Notes: generated by a model from the sequence alone, not told the origin. Numbered from the stretch's first letter, positions 24,746 through 33,556 are shown. The stretch is 64,000 bases of DNA from an uncultured Burkholderiales bacterium (GCA_937873395.1 CALMYH010000106.1:1-64000), one strand, 5' to 3'. Numbers and translations are program-made.

Positions 24746-25525
24746 ATGCTGGCCAAACGCATCATCCCCTGCCTGGACGTGACCGGTGGTCGCGTGGTCA
24801 AGGGCGTCAATTTTGTCGAACTGCGCGACGCCGGAGATCCGGTGGAAATCGCTGCCCGCTACAACGAGCAGGGCGCCGATGAACTGACCTTTCTGGACAT
24901 CACCGCGACCAGTGATGGCCGCGACCTGATCCTGCACATCATCGAGGACGTGGCCTCGCAGGTCTTCATTCCGCTGACCGTCGGTGGAGGCGTGCGCACC
25001 GTGGAAGACGTGCGACGCCTGCTCAACGCCGGCGCCGACAAGACCAGCTTCAACTCGGCGGCCATCGCCAATCCGCAGGTCATTCGGGATGCGTCGGACA
25101 AATACGGTGCCCAGTGCATCGTGGTGGCCATCGACGCCAAACGCCGCCAGGGCGACGACCTGGCCGTGCGTGGCGAAGGCTGGGACGTCTACAGCCATGG
25201 CGGGCGAAAGAACACCGGTCTGGATGCCGTGGCCTGGGCCCGGCAGATGGCCGAATACGGCGCTGGCGAGATCCTGCTGACGAGCATGGACCGTGACGGC
25301 ACCAAGAGCGGTTTCGATCTGGCGCTCACGCGCGCCGTGGCCGATGCCGTCAGCGTGCCGGTCATCGCCTCCGGTGGCGTGGGCAACCTCGACCACCTGG
25401 CCGACGGCGTGCAGCAGGGAGGAGCCGACGCCGTGCTGGCCGCCAGCATCTTCCACTACGGCGAGTTCACGGTGGCCCAGGCCAAGCAGCGCATGGCCGA
25501 GCGGGGCATTCCGGTCAGGCTGTGA
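24746..25525 (+). CDS. hisF: Imidazole glycerol phosphate synthase, cyclase subunit
   Basis: Partner of HisH; closes the imidazole ring and releases AICAR. 259 residues, TIM barrel. Catalytic Asp is in [14 protein letters not shown] and the second in [25 protein letters not shown] and [11 protein letters not shown] are the phosphate loops. The start is preceded by the structured hisA-hisF spacer rather than by a close upstream gene. A LapA-like gene on the opposite strand follows, breaking the his run. Confidence 0.97.
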   Translation: MLAKRIIPCLDVTGGRVVKGVNFVELRDAGDPVEIAARYNEQGADELTFLDITATSDGRDLILHIIEDVASQVFIPLTVGGGVRTVEDVRRLLNAGADKTSFNSAAIANPQVIRDASDKYGAQCIVVAIDAKRRQGDDLAVRGEGWDVYSHGGRKNTGLDAVAWARQMAEYGAGEILLTSMDRDGTKSGFDLALTRAVADAVSVPVIASGGVGNLDHLADGVQQGGADAVLAASIFHYGEFTVAQAKQRMAERGIPVRL

Positions 25526-25568
25526 CTCGGTTGCCGGGGGCTGGCGGTTCTTGCCGCCGGTGGCTGGC

Positions 25569-26066
25569 TCAGTCCGACGGCCCTCGGGGCAATCGCTCCT
25601 GGCGTTCGAGCCGGTCTTCCATTTCGCCCAGGCTGGCACTCAGGCTGTTGCCTGTCTGTTCGAACAGGCGCGCCAGTTGTCCTTGCGAATGTTCGATCTG
25701 CAGTTTCAGTGTGTCCGTGCGTGCCTGCTGTCGCTCCTCGATCTGCCCCAACTCGGCGCGCAGGTAGTCCCTGAGTTCCGTGTAGCGCGAGGTTTCCGCC
25801 TTTTCGGCCAGTTCGCGCTGTTCGGTGGCTTCCCGACTGATGCGGCGCACCTCCATCAGGTGCGCCGTCTGATTGAACACCATCAGGAACAGGAACAGCA
25901 CCAGCAGCAGACCGAGCATGCCCAGCAACACCAGTCCCAGGGGGGCCTGAACCTGGGCAAACACAAAGTTGAGCGGTGTGGGGCGGAACACCTCATCCAG
26001 ATTCAGTGCCACGAAGCCAGCCACCAGCAGCACGGCGACGATGAGAATCAGGGTGCGAATGCGCAT
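25569..26066 (-). CDS. LapA-domain (DUF1049-like) membrane protein with coiled coil
   Basis: 165 residues on the strand opposite to the his genes. Two membrane segments (ILIVAVLLVAGFVALN and LVLLGMLGLLLVLFLFLMV) flank FVFAQVQAPLG, as in LapA/DUF1049 domains, followed by about 85 residues of charged heptad-like coiled coil (EVRRISREATEQRELAEKAE onward). LapA of E. coli acts with LapB in controlling LPS synthesis through LpxC stability; whether this protein does so is inference. It splits hisF from hisI, so the latter probably has its own promoter. Confidence 0.75.
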   Translation of the reverse strand: MRIRTLILIVAVLLVAGFVALNLDEVFRPTPLNFVFAQVQAPLGLVLLGMLGLLLVLFLFLMVFNQTAHLMEVRRISREATEQRELAEKAETSRYTELRDYLRAELGQIEERQQARTDTLKLQIEHSQGQLARLFEQTGNSLSASLGEMEDRLERQERLPRGPSD

Positions 26067-26184
26067 GCGAACTCCTTGACGGCAGGGGCCGGTGGGCTTT
26101 CGAAGCGCCAGCGGTTCATCGGCCCCGGGCGCTCCATCCTAACCCCATCCGACTCCCAGGGCGCCCGAGGCTCCCGATCGGTGA

Positions 26185-26190
26185 TAGATT
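26185..26190 (+). promoter_or_regulatory. Possible -10 box (TAGATT) of hisIE
   Basis: TAGATT ends 6 nt before the hisI ATG. A promoter is expected here because the divergent LapA-like gene separates hisI from hisF. No -35 match is visible, and the position would imply an almost leaderless transcript. Confidence 0.25.
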
Positions 26191-26196
26191 CGACCC

Positions 26197-26586
26197 ATGG
26201 ATTGGCTTGATTCAGTGAAATGGGATGCCCAAGGTCTGGTTCCGGTGATTGCCCAGGAGGCCTCTTCGGGCGATGTCCTGATGTTCGCCTGGATGAACCG
26301 CGAGGCGCTCGCCCGCACGGCCGAAGCGGGACGTGCGGTGTATTTCAGCCGTTCGCGCGGGCGGCTGTGGCACAAGGGCGAGGAGTCTGGCCATGTGCAG
26401 ACCGTGCACGAGATACGGCTCGACTGTGACAACGATGTGGTCCTGCTCAAGGTCACCCAGCAGGGTCACGAGCCCGGGATTGCCTGCCATACCGGCCGTC
26501 ACAGCTGTTTCTTCCAGCGGCTGGAAAATGGCCGGTGGCAGCCGGTCGAACCGGTGCTCAAGGACCCCGAATCGATTTACCGATGA
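26197..26586 (+). CDS. hisI: Phosphoribosyl-AMP cyclohydrolase
   Basis: Opens the adenine ring of PR-AMP using zinc and magnesium. 129 residues, monofunctional (HisE is separate). Metal ligands: [11 protein letters not shown] (here RLDCDND) and the [10 protein letters not shown] motif with two cysteines and a His. The start ATG is unambiguous. Its stop overlaps the hisE start (ATGATG). Confidence 0.96.
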   Translation: MDWLDSVKWDAQGLVPVIAQEASSGDVLMFAWMNREALARTAEAGRAVYFSRSRGRLWHKGEESGHVQTVHEIRLDCDNDVVLLKVTQQGHEPGIACHTGRHSCFFQRLENGRWQPVEPVLKDPESIYR

Positions 26587-26960
26587 TGCCCCGAATGAAC
26601 GACACCGATGCCCTGGCACGCCTGGCCGCCGTGATCGAGAGCCGCAAGCCGGCCAACGGGGGTGACCCCGAGAAGAGCTATGTGGCCCGACTGCTGCACA
26701 AGGGGCCGGACGCCTTCCTGAAGAAAATCGGGGAAGAGGCCACCGAGGTGGTGATGGCGGCCAAGGATTGCGAGCAGGGGGCCGATGTGCAGAAGCTGGT
26801 GAATGAAGTGGCCGACCTGTGGTTCCACAGCATGATTGCCCTGGCCCACGCCGGTTGCAGCCCGGCCGACGTGGTGGCCGAGCTTGTCCGACGTGAGGGG
26901 CTGAGCGGACTGGAAGAAAAAGCCTTGCGCAAGGCGCAGGCTCGTGAGGCGGATGCCTGA
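26583..26960 (+). CDS. hisE: Phosphoribosyl-ATP pyrophosphatase
   Basis: Second step of the pathway, removing pyrophosphate from PR-ATP. From ATG 26583 (overlapping the hisI stop) it has 125 residues; ATG 26595 is an alternative giving [10 protein letters not shown]. The MazG-like helical core is seen in [16 protein letters not shown] and [16 protein letters not shown]. All his genes except hisZ and a histidinol-phosphatase are now accounted for. Confidence 0.95.
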   Translation: MMPRMNDTDALARLAAVIESRKPANGGDPEKSYVARLLHKGPDAFLKKIGEEATEVVMAAKDCEQGADVQKLVNEVADLWFHSMIALAHAGCSPADVVAELVRREGLSGLEEKALRKAQAREADA

Positions 26961-26978
26961 TATCGAAGCAGAGTGGAC

Positions 26979-27377
26979 ATGCCGGGAAACGACGACATCA
27001 TCGATGTGCAGCCCAAAGATGAGGCGCGGGCCGAATCGCTCAAGACCGTCGGCTGGATCAGCTATGCGCTGCATCTGATTGTGGCCGTGGCAGCGGTGCT
27101 GCCTGGCGCACAGCCCAGTATCGCCCTGCTGGTGGTGGCCTTGATCGTGGATCTGGTCAAGCGCAGCGACGCCGCAGGCACCTGGCAGGACAGTCACTTC
27201 GGCTGGCGCATCCGTACCGTGGTCTGGGCCGCGTTCTGGTACCTGGTGACCTGGCCGCTGTGGCTGTTGCTGCTGCTGCCGGGCATGCTGGCCTGGTTCG
27301 TCATCTCCATCTGGTTCCTCTACCGCATCGTCAAGGGCATGGTTCGCATGAACGACAACCGTCCCGTGGACGCCTGA
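26979..27377 (+). CDS. Membrane protein, DUF4870-like
   Basis: 132 residues from ATG 26979 (GTG 26973 is an alternative). Three to four membrane segments: ISYALHLIVAVAAVLPG, IALLVVALIVDLVK and the long LVTWPLWLLLLLPGMLAWFV. Polar ends, no signal peptide, no catalytic motif. It resembles DUF4870-type membrane proteins; function unknown. It sits 18 bp after hisE and 8 bp before the HIT gene, so it is probably in the same transcript. Confidence 0.72.
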   Translation: MPGNDDIIDVQPKDEARAESLKTVGWISYALHLIVAVAAVLPGAQPSIALLVVALIVDLVKRSDAAGTWQDSHFGWRIRTVVWAAFWYLVTWPLWLLLLLPGMLAWFVISIWFLYRIVKGMVRMNDNRPVDA

Positions 27378-27385
27378 ATACCGCC

Positions 27386-27742
27386 ATGCAAGACCCCAAC
27401 TGCATTTTCTGCAAGATCGTCGCCGGCCAGATTCCTTCCCGCAAGGTTTATGAAGATGACGACGTCTATGCGTTTCACGATATCCATCCATGGGCACCGG
27501 TCCATTTCCTGCTGGTGCCCCGTCTGCACATCCCTTCGCTGGCCCAGGCCGGACCGGAGCACGAGCGCCTGCTGGGCAAGATGCTGCTGCTGGCGCCCCG
27601 CCTGGCCCTGGAGCAGGGGTGCAACCCCTATCCCGAAGGGGGCTTTCGCATCGTCTGCAACACCGGCGCCGAGGGCGGCCAGGAGGTTCATCACCTGCAT
27701 GTGCACGTGATGGGGGGGCCACGGCCCTGGAGCCGCGGCTGA
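27386..27742 (+). CDS. HIT-family nucleotide-binding protein
   Basis: 118 residues, HIT superfamily (HinT branch: purine nucleoside phosphoramidase). The triad motif is HHLHVHVMGG near the C-terminus; the N-terminal CIFCKIVAGQIPSRKVYEDD is the typical HinT start with a zinc-type CxxC. The in-frame extension upstream lies inside the previous gene, so ATG 27386 is the start. Placement between hisE and tatABC is common in betaproteobacteria (memory). Confidence 0.92.
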   Translation: MQDPNCIFCKIVAGQIPSRKVYEDDDVYAFHDIHPWAPVHFLLVPRLHIPSLAQAGPEHERLLGKMLLLAPRLALEQGCNPYPEGGFRIVCNTGAEGGQEVHHLHVHVMGGPRPWSRG

Positions 27743-27856
27743 TCCGCGGCCGTACCGATGCCGAAAAAGTCAGCCCGAACTCTTGCCGGGGCGTAGAATC
27801 ACACCAACAGGAGGCTGGCTGCGGGTCGGCGTCCTTCATTCATCTGGAGATATCGT

Positions 27857-28093
27857 ATGGGAACGTTTTCCATCTGGCACTGGCTGGTTGTGCTGCTGAT
27901 CGTCGTCATGGTGTTCGGCACCAAGAAGCTCAAGAATCTCGGCTCGGACCTGGGGGGAGCGGTCAAGGGCTTCAAGGACGGCATGAAGGATGCCCAGGCC
28001 GACGCCGCGGCCGATGCCCCGGCTGCCAAGGTCACCCAGGAAATCAAGTCCGACCAGACCACCATCGACGTCGAGGCCAAGCAGAAGAGCTGA
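27857..28093 (+). CDS. tatA: Twin-arginine translocase subunit TatA
   Basis: Pore-forming subunit of the Tat pathway. 78 residues: N-terminal membrane helix [16 protein letters not shown], the hinge and amphipathic helix [21 protein letters not shown], then an acidic/alanine-rich tail. Possible -10 TAGAAT at 27794-27799. Tat substrates in this window may include the Rieske protein (33.6 kb) and the lytic transglycosylase at 57.4 kb. Confidence 0.96.
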   Translation: MGTFSIWHWLVVLLIVVMVFGTKKLKNLGSDLGGAVKGFKDGMKDAQADAAADAPAAKVTQEIKSDQTTIDVEAKQKS

Positions 28094-28184
28094 TGCCCCG
28101 TCTGGAGCGGTTCCGTGCCGTCTGCCAGCCATCACCATCACCCCTAGGGCGTCCGGCCGGGCGGGTGTGTACTGCGGCTAGAAC

Positions 28185-28694
28185 ATGATTGATCTGGGCA
28201 TTTCCAAGCTCGCCCTCATCGGGGTGGTGGCGCTGGTCGTCATCGGACCCGAGAAGCTGCCGCGCGTGGCCCGAACCGTTGGAGCCTTGCTCGGCAAGGC
28301 GCAGCGCTACGTGGCCGATGTCAAGGCCGAGGTCAGCCGGTCGATCGAACTGGACGAGCTCAAGAAAATGAAGGAGTCGGTCGAGAGCGCGGCGCGCGAC
28401 GTCGAGTCATCGGTCGGCAACGCCACGTCGGACTTTGAAAAATCCTGGTCGGAGGTCACGGCCGGACTGGAGACCACGGGCGACACCTTCGACCACGCGC
28501 GTCATGCCGATGCCCTGAATTCGCTGGGCTCGCCGGTCTATCCCGTCTACAAGCACCCCCGCAAGAACTGGCGCATCAAGCAGAAGGCCATGCCCCAGTG
28601 GTTCAAGGCGCGAGCCGGCATCCGCACCCAGACCCAGTCGGGTGCCGCCCGTGTGGCCCGTTTCCGTCCCCGCCCATCGAAGGCCCCGCGCTGA
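28185..28694 (+). CDS. tatB: Twin-arginine translocase subunit TatB with long basic tail
   Basis: Receptor partner of TatC. 169 residues: N-terminal helix [20 protein letters not shown], amphipathic helix [18 protein letters not shown], an acidic coiled region, then an unusually basic C-terminal stretch of about 50 residues ([20 protein letters not shown] and on). That tail lacks the Pro/Ala richness of enteric TatB. The stop overlaps the tatC ATG. Confidence 0.94.
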   Translation: MIDLGISKLALIGVVALVVIGPEKLPRVARTVGALLGKAQRYVADVKAEVSRSIELDELKKMKESVESAARDVESSVGNATSDFEKSWSEVTAGLETTGDTFDHARHADALNSLGSPVYPVYKHPRKNWRIKQKAMPQWFKARAGIRTQTQSGAARVARFRPRPSKAPR

Positions 28695-29485
28695 TGTCCG
28701 ATCCCGATCCCAAGGCCGACGAACTGGCCGGCACAGAGCAGCCCTTTGTGCAGCACCTGATGGAGCTGCGTGACCGTATTCTTTACGGCCTGGCCGGATT
28801 GGCGGTTTGCATGGCCTTGCTGGCCATCTGGCCCGGGCCCGGGGGGCTGATCGATTTTGTCGCCCAGCCGATCCGGGCCCACATGCCCGAGGACGCCAAG
28901 CTGATTGCCGTCGGGGTGTTCTCCCCCTTCTTTGTGCCCCTGAAGGTCCTGGCCATGGCCGCTCTGCTGCTGTCGCTGCCCTGGTGGATGTACCAGGTGT
29001 GGGCCTTTGTGGCGCCGGGGCTCTACAGCCACGAGAAGCGGTTCGCGGTGCCGTTGATCGTGGTGGGCAGCGGCCTGGCCTATCTGGGCATCGCCTTCGT
29101 GCAGTTTTTCGTGCTCGACAAGATGTTCGGCTTCATCCAGAGCTTCACGCCGGCCAGCGTGGCGGCCACCCCCGACATCGCCTCCTACGTCGAAGCCATC
29201 CTGTCGCTGTACCTGGCCTTCGGCCTCGCGTTCCAGGTGCCGATTGTGGTGATGCTGCTGGTGCGCCTGAACATGGTGTCGATCCAGAAGCTCAAGGACT
29301 TCCGGGGTTATTTCATCGTGGTGGCCTTCATCATCGCGGCCATCGTGACCCCGCCGGACGTCATCTCTCAACTGGCGCTGGCCATTCCCATGTGCCTGCT
29401 GTACGAACTCGGCATCTGGGGCTCGAAATGGTTCGTCAAGACGTCCAAGCCCGAGGGGGATGCGGCAGGCAACGAGGCGTCCTGA
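28694..29485 (+). CDS. tatC: Twin-arginine translocase subunit TatC
   Basis: Six-helix core receptor for twin-arginine signal peptides. 263 residues from ATG 28694, overlapping the tatB stop. Landmarks: QHLMELRDRILYGL near the N-terminus, the FSPFFVPLKV and PWWMYQVWAFVAPGLYSHEKR blocks, FGLAFQVPIVVMLLV, and IVTPPDVISQLALAIPM. Normal family length. Confidence 0.97.
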   Translation: MSDPDPKADELAGTEQPFVQHLMELRDRILYGLAGLAVCMALLAIWPGPGGLIDFVAQPIRAHMPEDAKLIAVGVFSPFFVPLKVLAMAALLLSLPWWMYQVWAFVAPGLYSHEKRFAVPLIVVGSGLAYLGIAFVQFFVLDKMFGFIQSFTPASVAATPDIASYVEAILSLYLAFGLAFQVPIVVMLLVRLNMVSIQKLKDFRGYFIVVAFIIAAIVTPPDVISQLALAIPMCLLYELGIWGSKWFVKTSKPEGDAAGNEAS

Positions 29486-29540
29486 AGGGTCCGTGGGTCC
29501 ATGGACGAGCAGGGCCGATGGCCAAGCTTGCCCTGAAATG

Positions 29541-29565
29541 AAAAAGGGGCGGCGTTCAGCGCCGC
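29541..29565 (-). terminator. Intrinsic terminator of the serine protease gene
   Basis: Read on the minus strand: GCGGCG, loop CTGAA, CGCCGC, then CCC and TTTTT. The hairpin overlaps the stop codon of the protease gene. It may also limit transcription from tatC on the other strand. Confidence 0.75.
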
Positions 29566-30713
29566 TGGCCGTTGAGCGCAGGCGGGTTTCTGCGACCCGG
29601 GATCACTTCGACCGAACTGCTGCCGTCCCGACGCAATACGTCCAGCGTGGTTCTTGTGCCCGGCGTGAGGGCGGCGACCGCAGACAGCAGCTCGGCCACA
29701 TTGGCCACCTCGCGACCGGCGACCCGGGTGATCACGTCACCGGGCCGAATGCCGGCCTGCGCGGCCGGGCCGTTCTGCAGGACGCCGGTGATGATCACCC
29801 CCTGGGTGCCCGGAATGCCAAAGCTTTCGGCCATTTCGGGTGTCAGGTCCTGCGGCTCGACACCAATCCAGCCCCGGGTCACCTGTCCGTCGCGGACGAT
29901 GGCCTCCAGCACGTTGCGGGCGGTGGACGTGGGGATGGCGAAGCCGATCCCCATGGACCCACCGGACCGGGAGTAGATGGCGGTGTTGATCCCCATCAGG
30001 TGACCTTGCACATCGACCAGGGCGCCGCCAGAGTTGCCCGGATTGATCGCCGCGTCGGTCTGGATGAAGTTCTCGAAGGTGTTGATGCCCAGCTGGGTTC
30101 TTCCGAGGGCACTGACAATGCCGCTGGTCACCGTCTGTCCGACGCCGAAGGGATTGCCGATGGCCAGCACCGGGTCGCCGATCGCGAGCGCGTCCGAGTT
30201 GCCCAGCGTGATCACCGGCAGCCCGGTCAGCCCGATCTTGAGGATGGCCAGGTCGGTCTCCGGGTCGGTGCCGATCACCTGGGCAATCGCCTTGCGGCCG
30301 TCGTTGAGCACCACCTCGATCTCGTCGGCTTCCTCGATCACGTGGTTGTTGGTCAGGATGTAGCCTGCCGGGCTGACGATGACGCCTGACCCCAGCCCCG
30401 ACTGGGGTTGTGACCGACCCTGATCGCCGAAAAAGAAACGGAACCACGGGTCGGCACTGTGCGGGTTGGGGGTGCTGGCCTTGCTGGTGTTGATGCTGAC
30501 GACGGCGGCCGAAGCGACCTGAGCGGCGGTCCGGAAACTGGGGACGCCTTCGGTCAGAGGTGCCGGGGTGCTGGTGATTGCCTCGAAGACCGGCACCACC
30601 GAGGCCACGCTGGGACGTCGACCCAGCCAGTCCGGTTTGAGTGTGGCCACGACGAAAAAGACGGCAACCAGCACGGTGACCGATTGAGCAAACAGGAGCC
30701 AGAGTCGTTTCAT
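29556..30713 (-). CDS. DegS/DegQ-type periplasmic serine protease, one PDZ domain
   Basis: Envelope serine protease of the HtrA family. Start ATG 30713 gives 385 residues with an N-terminal membrane anchor (LLFAQSVTVLVAVFFVVATL) rather than a cleavable signal. The catalytic triad is His124 (TNNH), Asp154 (PETD) and Ser228 (INPGNSGG). A single C-terminal PDZ domain (GVIITGVLQNGPAAQAGIRP) makes it DegS-like; DegS cleaves RseA to activate sigma-E in enterics. No rseA or rpoE is in the window, so its role is inferred only from the family. Confidence 0.9.
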   Translation of the reverse strand: MKRLWLLFAQSVTVLVAVFFVVATLKPDWLGRRPSVASVVPVFEAITSTPAPLTEGVPSFRTAAQVASAAVVSINTSKASTPNPHSADPWFRFFFGDQGRSQPQSGLGSGVIVSPAGYILTNNHVIEEADEIEVVLNDGRKAIAQVIGTDPETDLAILKIGLTGLPVITLGNSDALAIGDPVLAIGNPFGVGQTVTSGIVSALGRTQLGINTFENFIQTDAAINPGNSGGALVDVQGHLMGINTAIYSRSGGSMGIGFAIPTSTARNVLEAIVRDGQVTRGWIGVEPQDLTPEMAESFGIPGTQGVIITGVLQNGPAAQAGIRPGDVITRVAGREVANVAELLSAVAALTPGTRTTLDVLRRDGSSSVEVIPGRRNPPALNGQRR

Positions 30714-30811
30714 GAGGCGTGATGATTGGGCCGGCCACACATCGGTGCGGCATGTGGCATTGTCTCGCATATGGGCGCTGCGGGAGGCCGCTTCAAGGCC
30801 CGGCCATGGCG

Positions 30812-30825
30812 TTGATGCAGATCAA
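30812..30825 (+). promoter_or_regulatory. Perfect FNR-type box
   Basis: TTGATGCAGATCAA matches the FNR/ANR consensus TTGAT-N4-ATCAA at all ten fixed positions. Its centre (30818.5) is 41.5 bp upstream of A30860, the start predicted from the -10-like TGCAAT at 30848-30853. That is the class II activator position. The next gene is the DUF3149 mini-protein at 30888. Confidence 0.7.
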
Positions 30826-30847
30826 GGCGGAGAACACGCCGAACGGG

Positions 30848-30853
30848 TGCAAT
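30848..30853 (+). promoter_or_regulatory. -10-like element TGCAAT downstream of the FNR box
   Basis: TGCAAT matches TATAAT at four of six positions and lies at the spacing expected for an FNR class II promoter. Predicted start A30860 leaves a 28-nt leader before the DUF3149 ATG. Confidence 0.45.
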
Positions 30854-30887
30854 CGGAGGACTTACAACAACGGCGACGGAGCGCGAG

Positions 30888-31028
30888 ATGAAAGCGATTG
30901 TGGATCTGTTTTCCACCGACTACGGTCTGTTCAGCATCGGGGTCATTCTGTTCACCCTGTTCATTGGCATCTGGTTCTTCCGCTTCTTCATGCGCAAGAT
31001 CGAGGAATCCGAACGCAACAGCCGCTGA
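30888..31028 (+). CDS. DUF3149 single-pass membrane mini-protein
   Basis: A 46-residue protein too short for most gene finders. It begins MKAIVDLFSTDYGLFSIG, has one hydrophobic aromatic-rich helix (VILFTLFIGIWFFRFFM) and a charged tail RKIEESERNSR that fits a positive-inside anchor. It matches my memory of DUF3149, a small uncharacterised family of betaproteobacteria. Length and topology recall accessory subunits such as CydX or CcoQ, but there is no sequence evidence for that. A perfect FNR-type box lies upstream, suggesting induction at low oxygen. Confidence 0.82.
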   Translation: MKAIVDLFSTDYGLFSIGVILFTLFIGIWFFRFFMRKIEESERNSR

Positions 31029-31105
31029 AAGGGACGTGCAGCGGTGTCAGAATGTGGCCAGGGCCTGGTTCCCTGACTCCATGGAAATGCCGATCTGCTG
31101 CCCAC

Positions 31106-31885
31106 ATGACCCTGCCAATCTCCCGTCCAGTCGAGCGGACACAGCTGCTCGCCGCACTGGATGAACTTCTCGATCCTCAGTCCTTTCGCGATTACGGTCC
31201 CAATGGCCTTCAGGTCGAGGGGCGCTCCGCTGTGGGGACTCTCGTCACCGGTGTCACGGCCAGCCTGGCCCTGATCGAGGCGGCCATCGAAGCCGGGGCT
31301 GACGCGATCCTGGTGCATCACGGCCTGTTCTGGCGTGGCCAGGATGGCCGGGTCACCGGCTGGATGCGTCAGCGCCTGGGAAAGCTGCTGGCCCACGATC
31401 TCAACCTGTTTGCCTACCACCTCCCGCTGGACGCCCACCCCCAGCTGGGCAACAACGCTCAGCTCGCTCATCGGCTCTCGGTCCAGGTGCCCGAGGCACC
31501 GGCGGGCCGTTTCGGTGACCAGTCGCTGGGCATGCTGGGTGCGCGGGAGCCCGGTTTGCTGGCCGGCCTGGTCCGAGACGTCGAGTCTCAACTCGGACGC
31601 TCGGCGCTGGTGGTCGGAGATCCGGCGCGTCAGGTGAGCAAGGTGGCCTTGTGCACCGGTGGCGCCCAAGGCTATTTTGAGGCGGCCATCGCTGCGGGCG
31701 CCGATGTGTTCGTCACCGGAGAGATTTCGGAGCCCCAGGCGCATTACGCCCGCGAATCGGGCGTGGCCTACATCGCCTGCGGCCACCACGCGTCCGAGCG
31801 CTACGGGGTGGCCGCCGTCGGCGAGCACCTGGCCCGACAGCTCGGCCTGGTGCACCGTTTCATCGACATCGACAATCCGGCATGA
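31106..31885 (+). CDS. Nif3-like dinuclear metal-centre protein (GTP cyclohydrolase I type 2 family)
   Basis: 259 residues from ATG 31106. The Nif3/YbgI fold is seen in NGLQVEGRSAVGTLVTGV, metal histidines in ILVHHGLFWRG and LFAYHLPLDAHPQLGNN, and C-terminal VFVTGEISEPQAH with CGHHASERYGV. Members bind two metal ions in a hexameric toroid; their biological role is unsettled, and the GTP cyclohydrolase label used in databases is weakly supported. It overlaps pdxA by ATGA. Confidence 0.93.
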   Translation: MTLPISRPVERTQLLAALDELLDPQSFRDYGPNGLQVEGRSAVGTLVTGVTASLALIEAAIEAGADAILVHHGLFWRGQDGRVTGWMRQRLGKLLAHDLNLFAYHLPLDAHPQLGNNAQLAHRLSVQVPEAPAGRFGDQSLGMLGAREPGLLAGLVRDVESQLGRSALVVGDPARQVSKVALCTGGAQGYFEAAIAAGADVFVTGEISEPQAHYARESGVAYIACGHHASERYGVAAVGEHLARQLGLVHRFIDIDNPA

Positions 31886-32916
31886 CCAGGGCCATGGTCG
31901 CGCCCGTTGTGGTGAGCATGGGAGATCCGGCCGGCATCGGTCCGGAGATCGTGGTGGCGGCTGTCATGGAGCGGCCGGACTGGCTGGAACGCCTGGTGGT
32001 GGCGGGCGACGCGGCCACCCTGGAGCGCGCTGCCCGGGTGGTGGCGGCCGTCCGCGACCAGGCGGCACCCGCTATCGTGGGCGTGCAGTCCCCGGGGGAC
32101 GTCACGAGCCCCGCCGGTTTGCGTGTCTGGCAGGTTTGTGATCCGCAACCCCCGGTTGTCTGGGGCTTCGTGCAGCCCGAAGCGGGTCGGATGGCCGCCC
32201 GGTGCATCCGGGCAGCCGCTGCTGCGGCGCTCTCGGGTCAGGTGCGCGCGCTGGTGACGGCGCCGATCCACAAGGAAGCACTGTCGCTGGCCGGCGAACC
32301 CTGGCCAGGGCACACCGAGATGCTGCAGGCGCTGGCGGCCGGGCATCTGGGTTGCCCGGTCGCGGATCTGCCGGTGCGCATGATGCTCAGCGAGCCCCAT
32401 CTTCGTACCGTCCTCGTCAGCATCCACGTGTCGCTGCGGGAGGCGATCGAGGCGGTCACCACGGACCGGGTCCTGGAGACCCTGCTGATCACGGATCGCC
32501 ATTTCCTGCGTTTCGGTGGCCGCCGTGCGCGCATTGCCGTTGCCGGGCTGAACCCGCACGCGGGCGAGGGCGGGCTGTTCGGGCGGGAAGAAGCGGACAT
32601 CATTGCACCGGCGGTCGAACGGGCTCGGGCGCAGGGACTGGATGTCCAGGGGCCGTTTCCGCCCGACACGGTGTTCATGCGGGCGCGCCAGGGTGCGTTC
32701 GACGTCGTGATTGCCATGTACCACGACCAAGGCTTGATCGCGGTGAAGCTGCTCGGGCTCGATCACGGGGTCAACACCACCCTGGGCTTGCCCTTTGTCC
32801 GCACCAGCCCCGACCACGGCACTGCCTTCGACCTCGCCGGGACCGGTCGGGCCAGCCCGGCCAGCCTGCTGGCAGCGCTTGAGGCGGCCGACCAGGCCTC
32901 CGGTCCGGTGGCCTGA
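31882..32916 (+). CDS. pdxA: 4-hydroxythreonine-4-phosphate dehydrogenase
   Basis: NAD-dependent oxidation step in pyridoxal phosphate synthesis. 344 residues. Conserved blocks: VSMGDPAGIGPEIV at the N-terminus, ALVTAPIHKEALSLAG, the metal-binding HTEML segment, NPHAGEGGLFG, and YHDQGLIAVKLL. The start is in the ATGA overlap with the Nif3 gene. In other Burkholderiales pdxA often precedes rsmA (ksgA), but here the convergent mscL follows after 16 bp. Confidence 0.96.
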   Translation: MTRAMVAPVVVSMGDPAGIGPEIVVAAVMERPDWLERLVVAGDAATLERAARVVAAVRDQAAPAIVGVQSPGDVTSPAGLRVWQVCDPQPPVVWGFVQPEAGRMAARCIRAAAAAALSGQVRALVTAPIHKEALSLAGEPWPGHTEMLQALAAGHLGCPVADLPVRMMLSEPHLRTVLVSIHVSLREAIEAVTTDRVLETLLITDRHFLRFGGRRARIAVAGLNPHAGEGGLFGREEADIIAPAVERARAQGLDVQGPFPPDTVFMRARQGAFDVVIAMYHDQGLIAVKLLGLDHGVNTTLGLPFVRTSPDHGTAFDLAGTGRASPASLLAALEAADQASGPVA

Positions 32917-32932
32917 CCGGCGACGGGCCAGC

Positions 32933-33355
32933 TTATTTCTTCAGGCTGTCGCGGATCTCGCGCAGCAGCACGATGTCTTCCGGAGTGGCGGGCGGAGCCG
33001 GCGGCGGTTCGGCCTTCTTCAGACGGTTGATCTGCTTGATCATCAGGAAAATGATGAAGGCCAGGATCAGGAAGTTGATGGCCACGCTGATGAAGCTGCC
33101 GTAGGCCAGCACCGGCACACCGGCCTCGCGAACGGCAGCCAGGGTCGGGGCTGTCCCTTCCGGGATGGCGCCCAGCGCCAGGTAGAGGTTGGAAAAATCG
33201 AGATTGCCGAAGATCGAGCCCACCACCGGCATGATGACGTCGTCGACCATCGATCCGACGATCTTCCCGAACGCCCCACCGATGATCACACCGACCGCCA
33301 GGTCGATCACATTGCCTTTCACGGCGAACTGCTTGAATTCCTGCATCATGCCCAT
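32933..33355 (-). CDS. mscL: Large-conductance mechanosensitive channel
   Basis: Pentameric channel that releases solutes during osmotic downshock. Start ATG 33355 (preceded by GGAGGAG) gives 140 residues; the longer frame upstream is not conserved. Two membrane helices are visible: [20 protein letters not shown] and [20 protein letters not shown], with the amphipathic N-terminus [13 protein letters not shown]. The C-terminal helix [14 protein letters not shown] is typical. A proline-rich linker precedes it. Confidence 0.96.
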   Translation of the reverse strand: MGMMQEFKQFAVKGNVIDLAVGVIIGGAFGKIVGSMVDDVIMPVVGSIFGNLDFSNLYLALGAIPEGTAPTLAAVREAGVPVLAYGSFISVAINFLILAFIIFLMIKQINRLKKAEPPPAPPATPEDIVLLREIRDSLKK

Positions 33356-33556
33356 GAGGCTCCTCCAGTCGGGCGTGCTGCCCCTTGCATATTGAAAAAG
33401 ATGTCGTTGAACCCTCGACGGGCCCGATTCCATTCTCGCATGGAGCCCTAAAGTTCCCATGCTGGATGACAAAGATCAAGCACGGTGCATCTGTGTGTCG
33501 TGACAATAGTCCACTCGGGTACCCAGGCAAGCCACAGTCGCCGTTTTCGGCTCCAG

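Noticed and set aside
33466..33479. FNR box upstream of petA
   Set aside because: One half matches ATCAA but the other (ATGAC) has two mismatches, and its position fits no start site.
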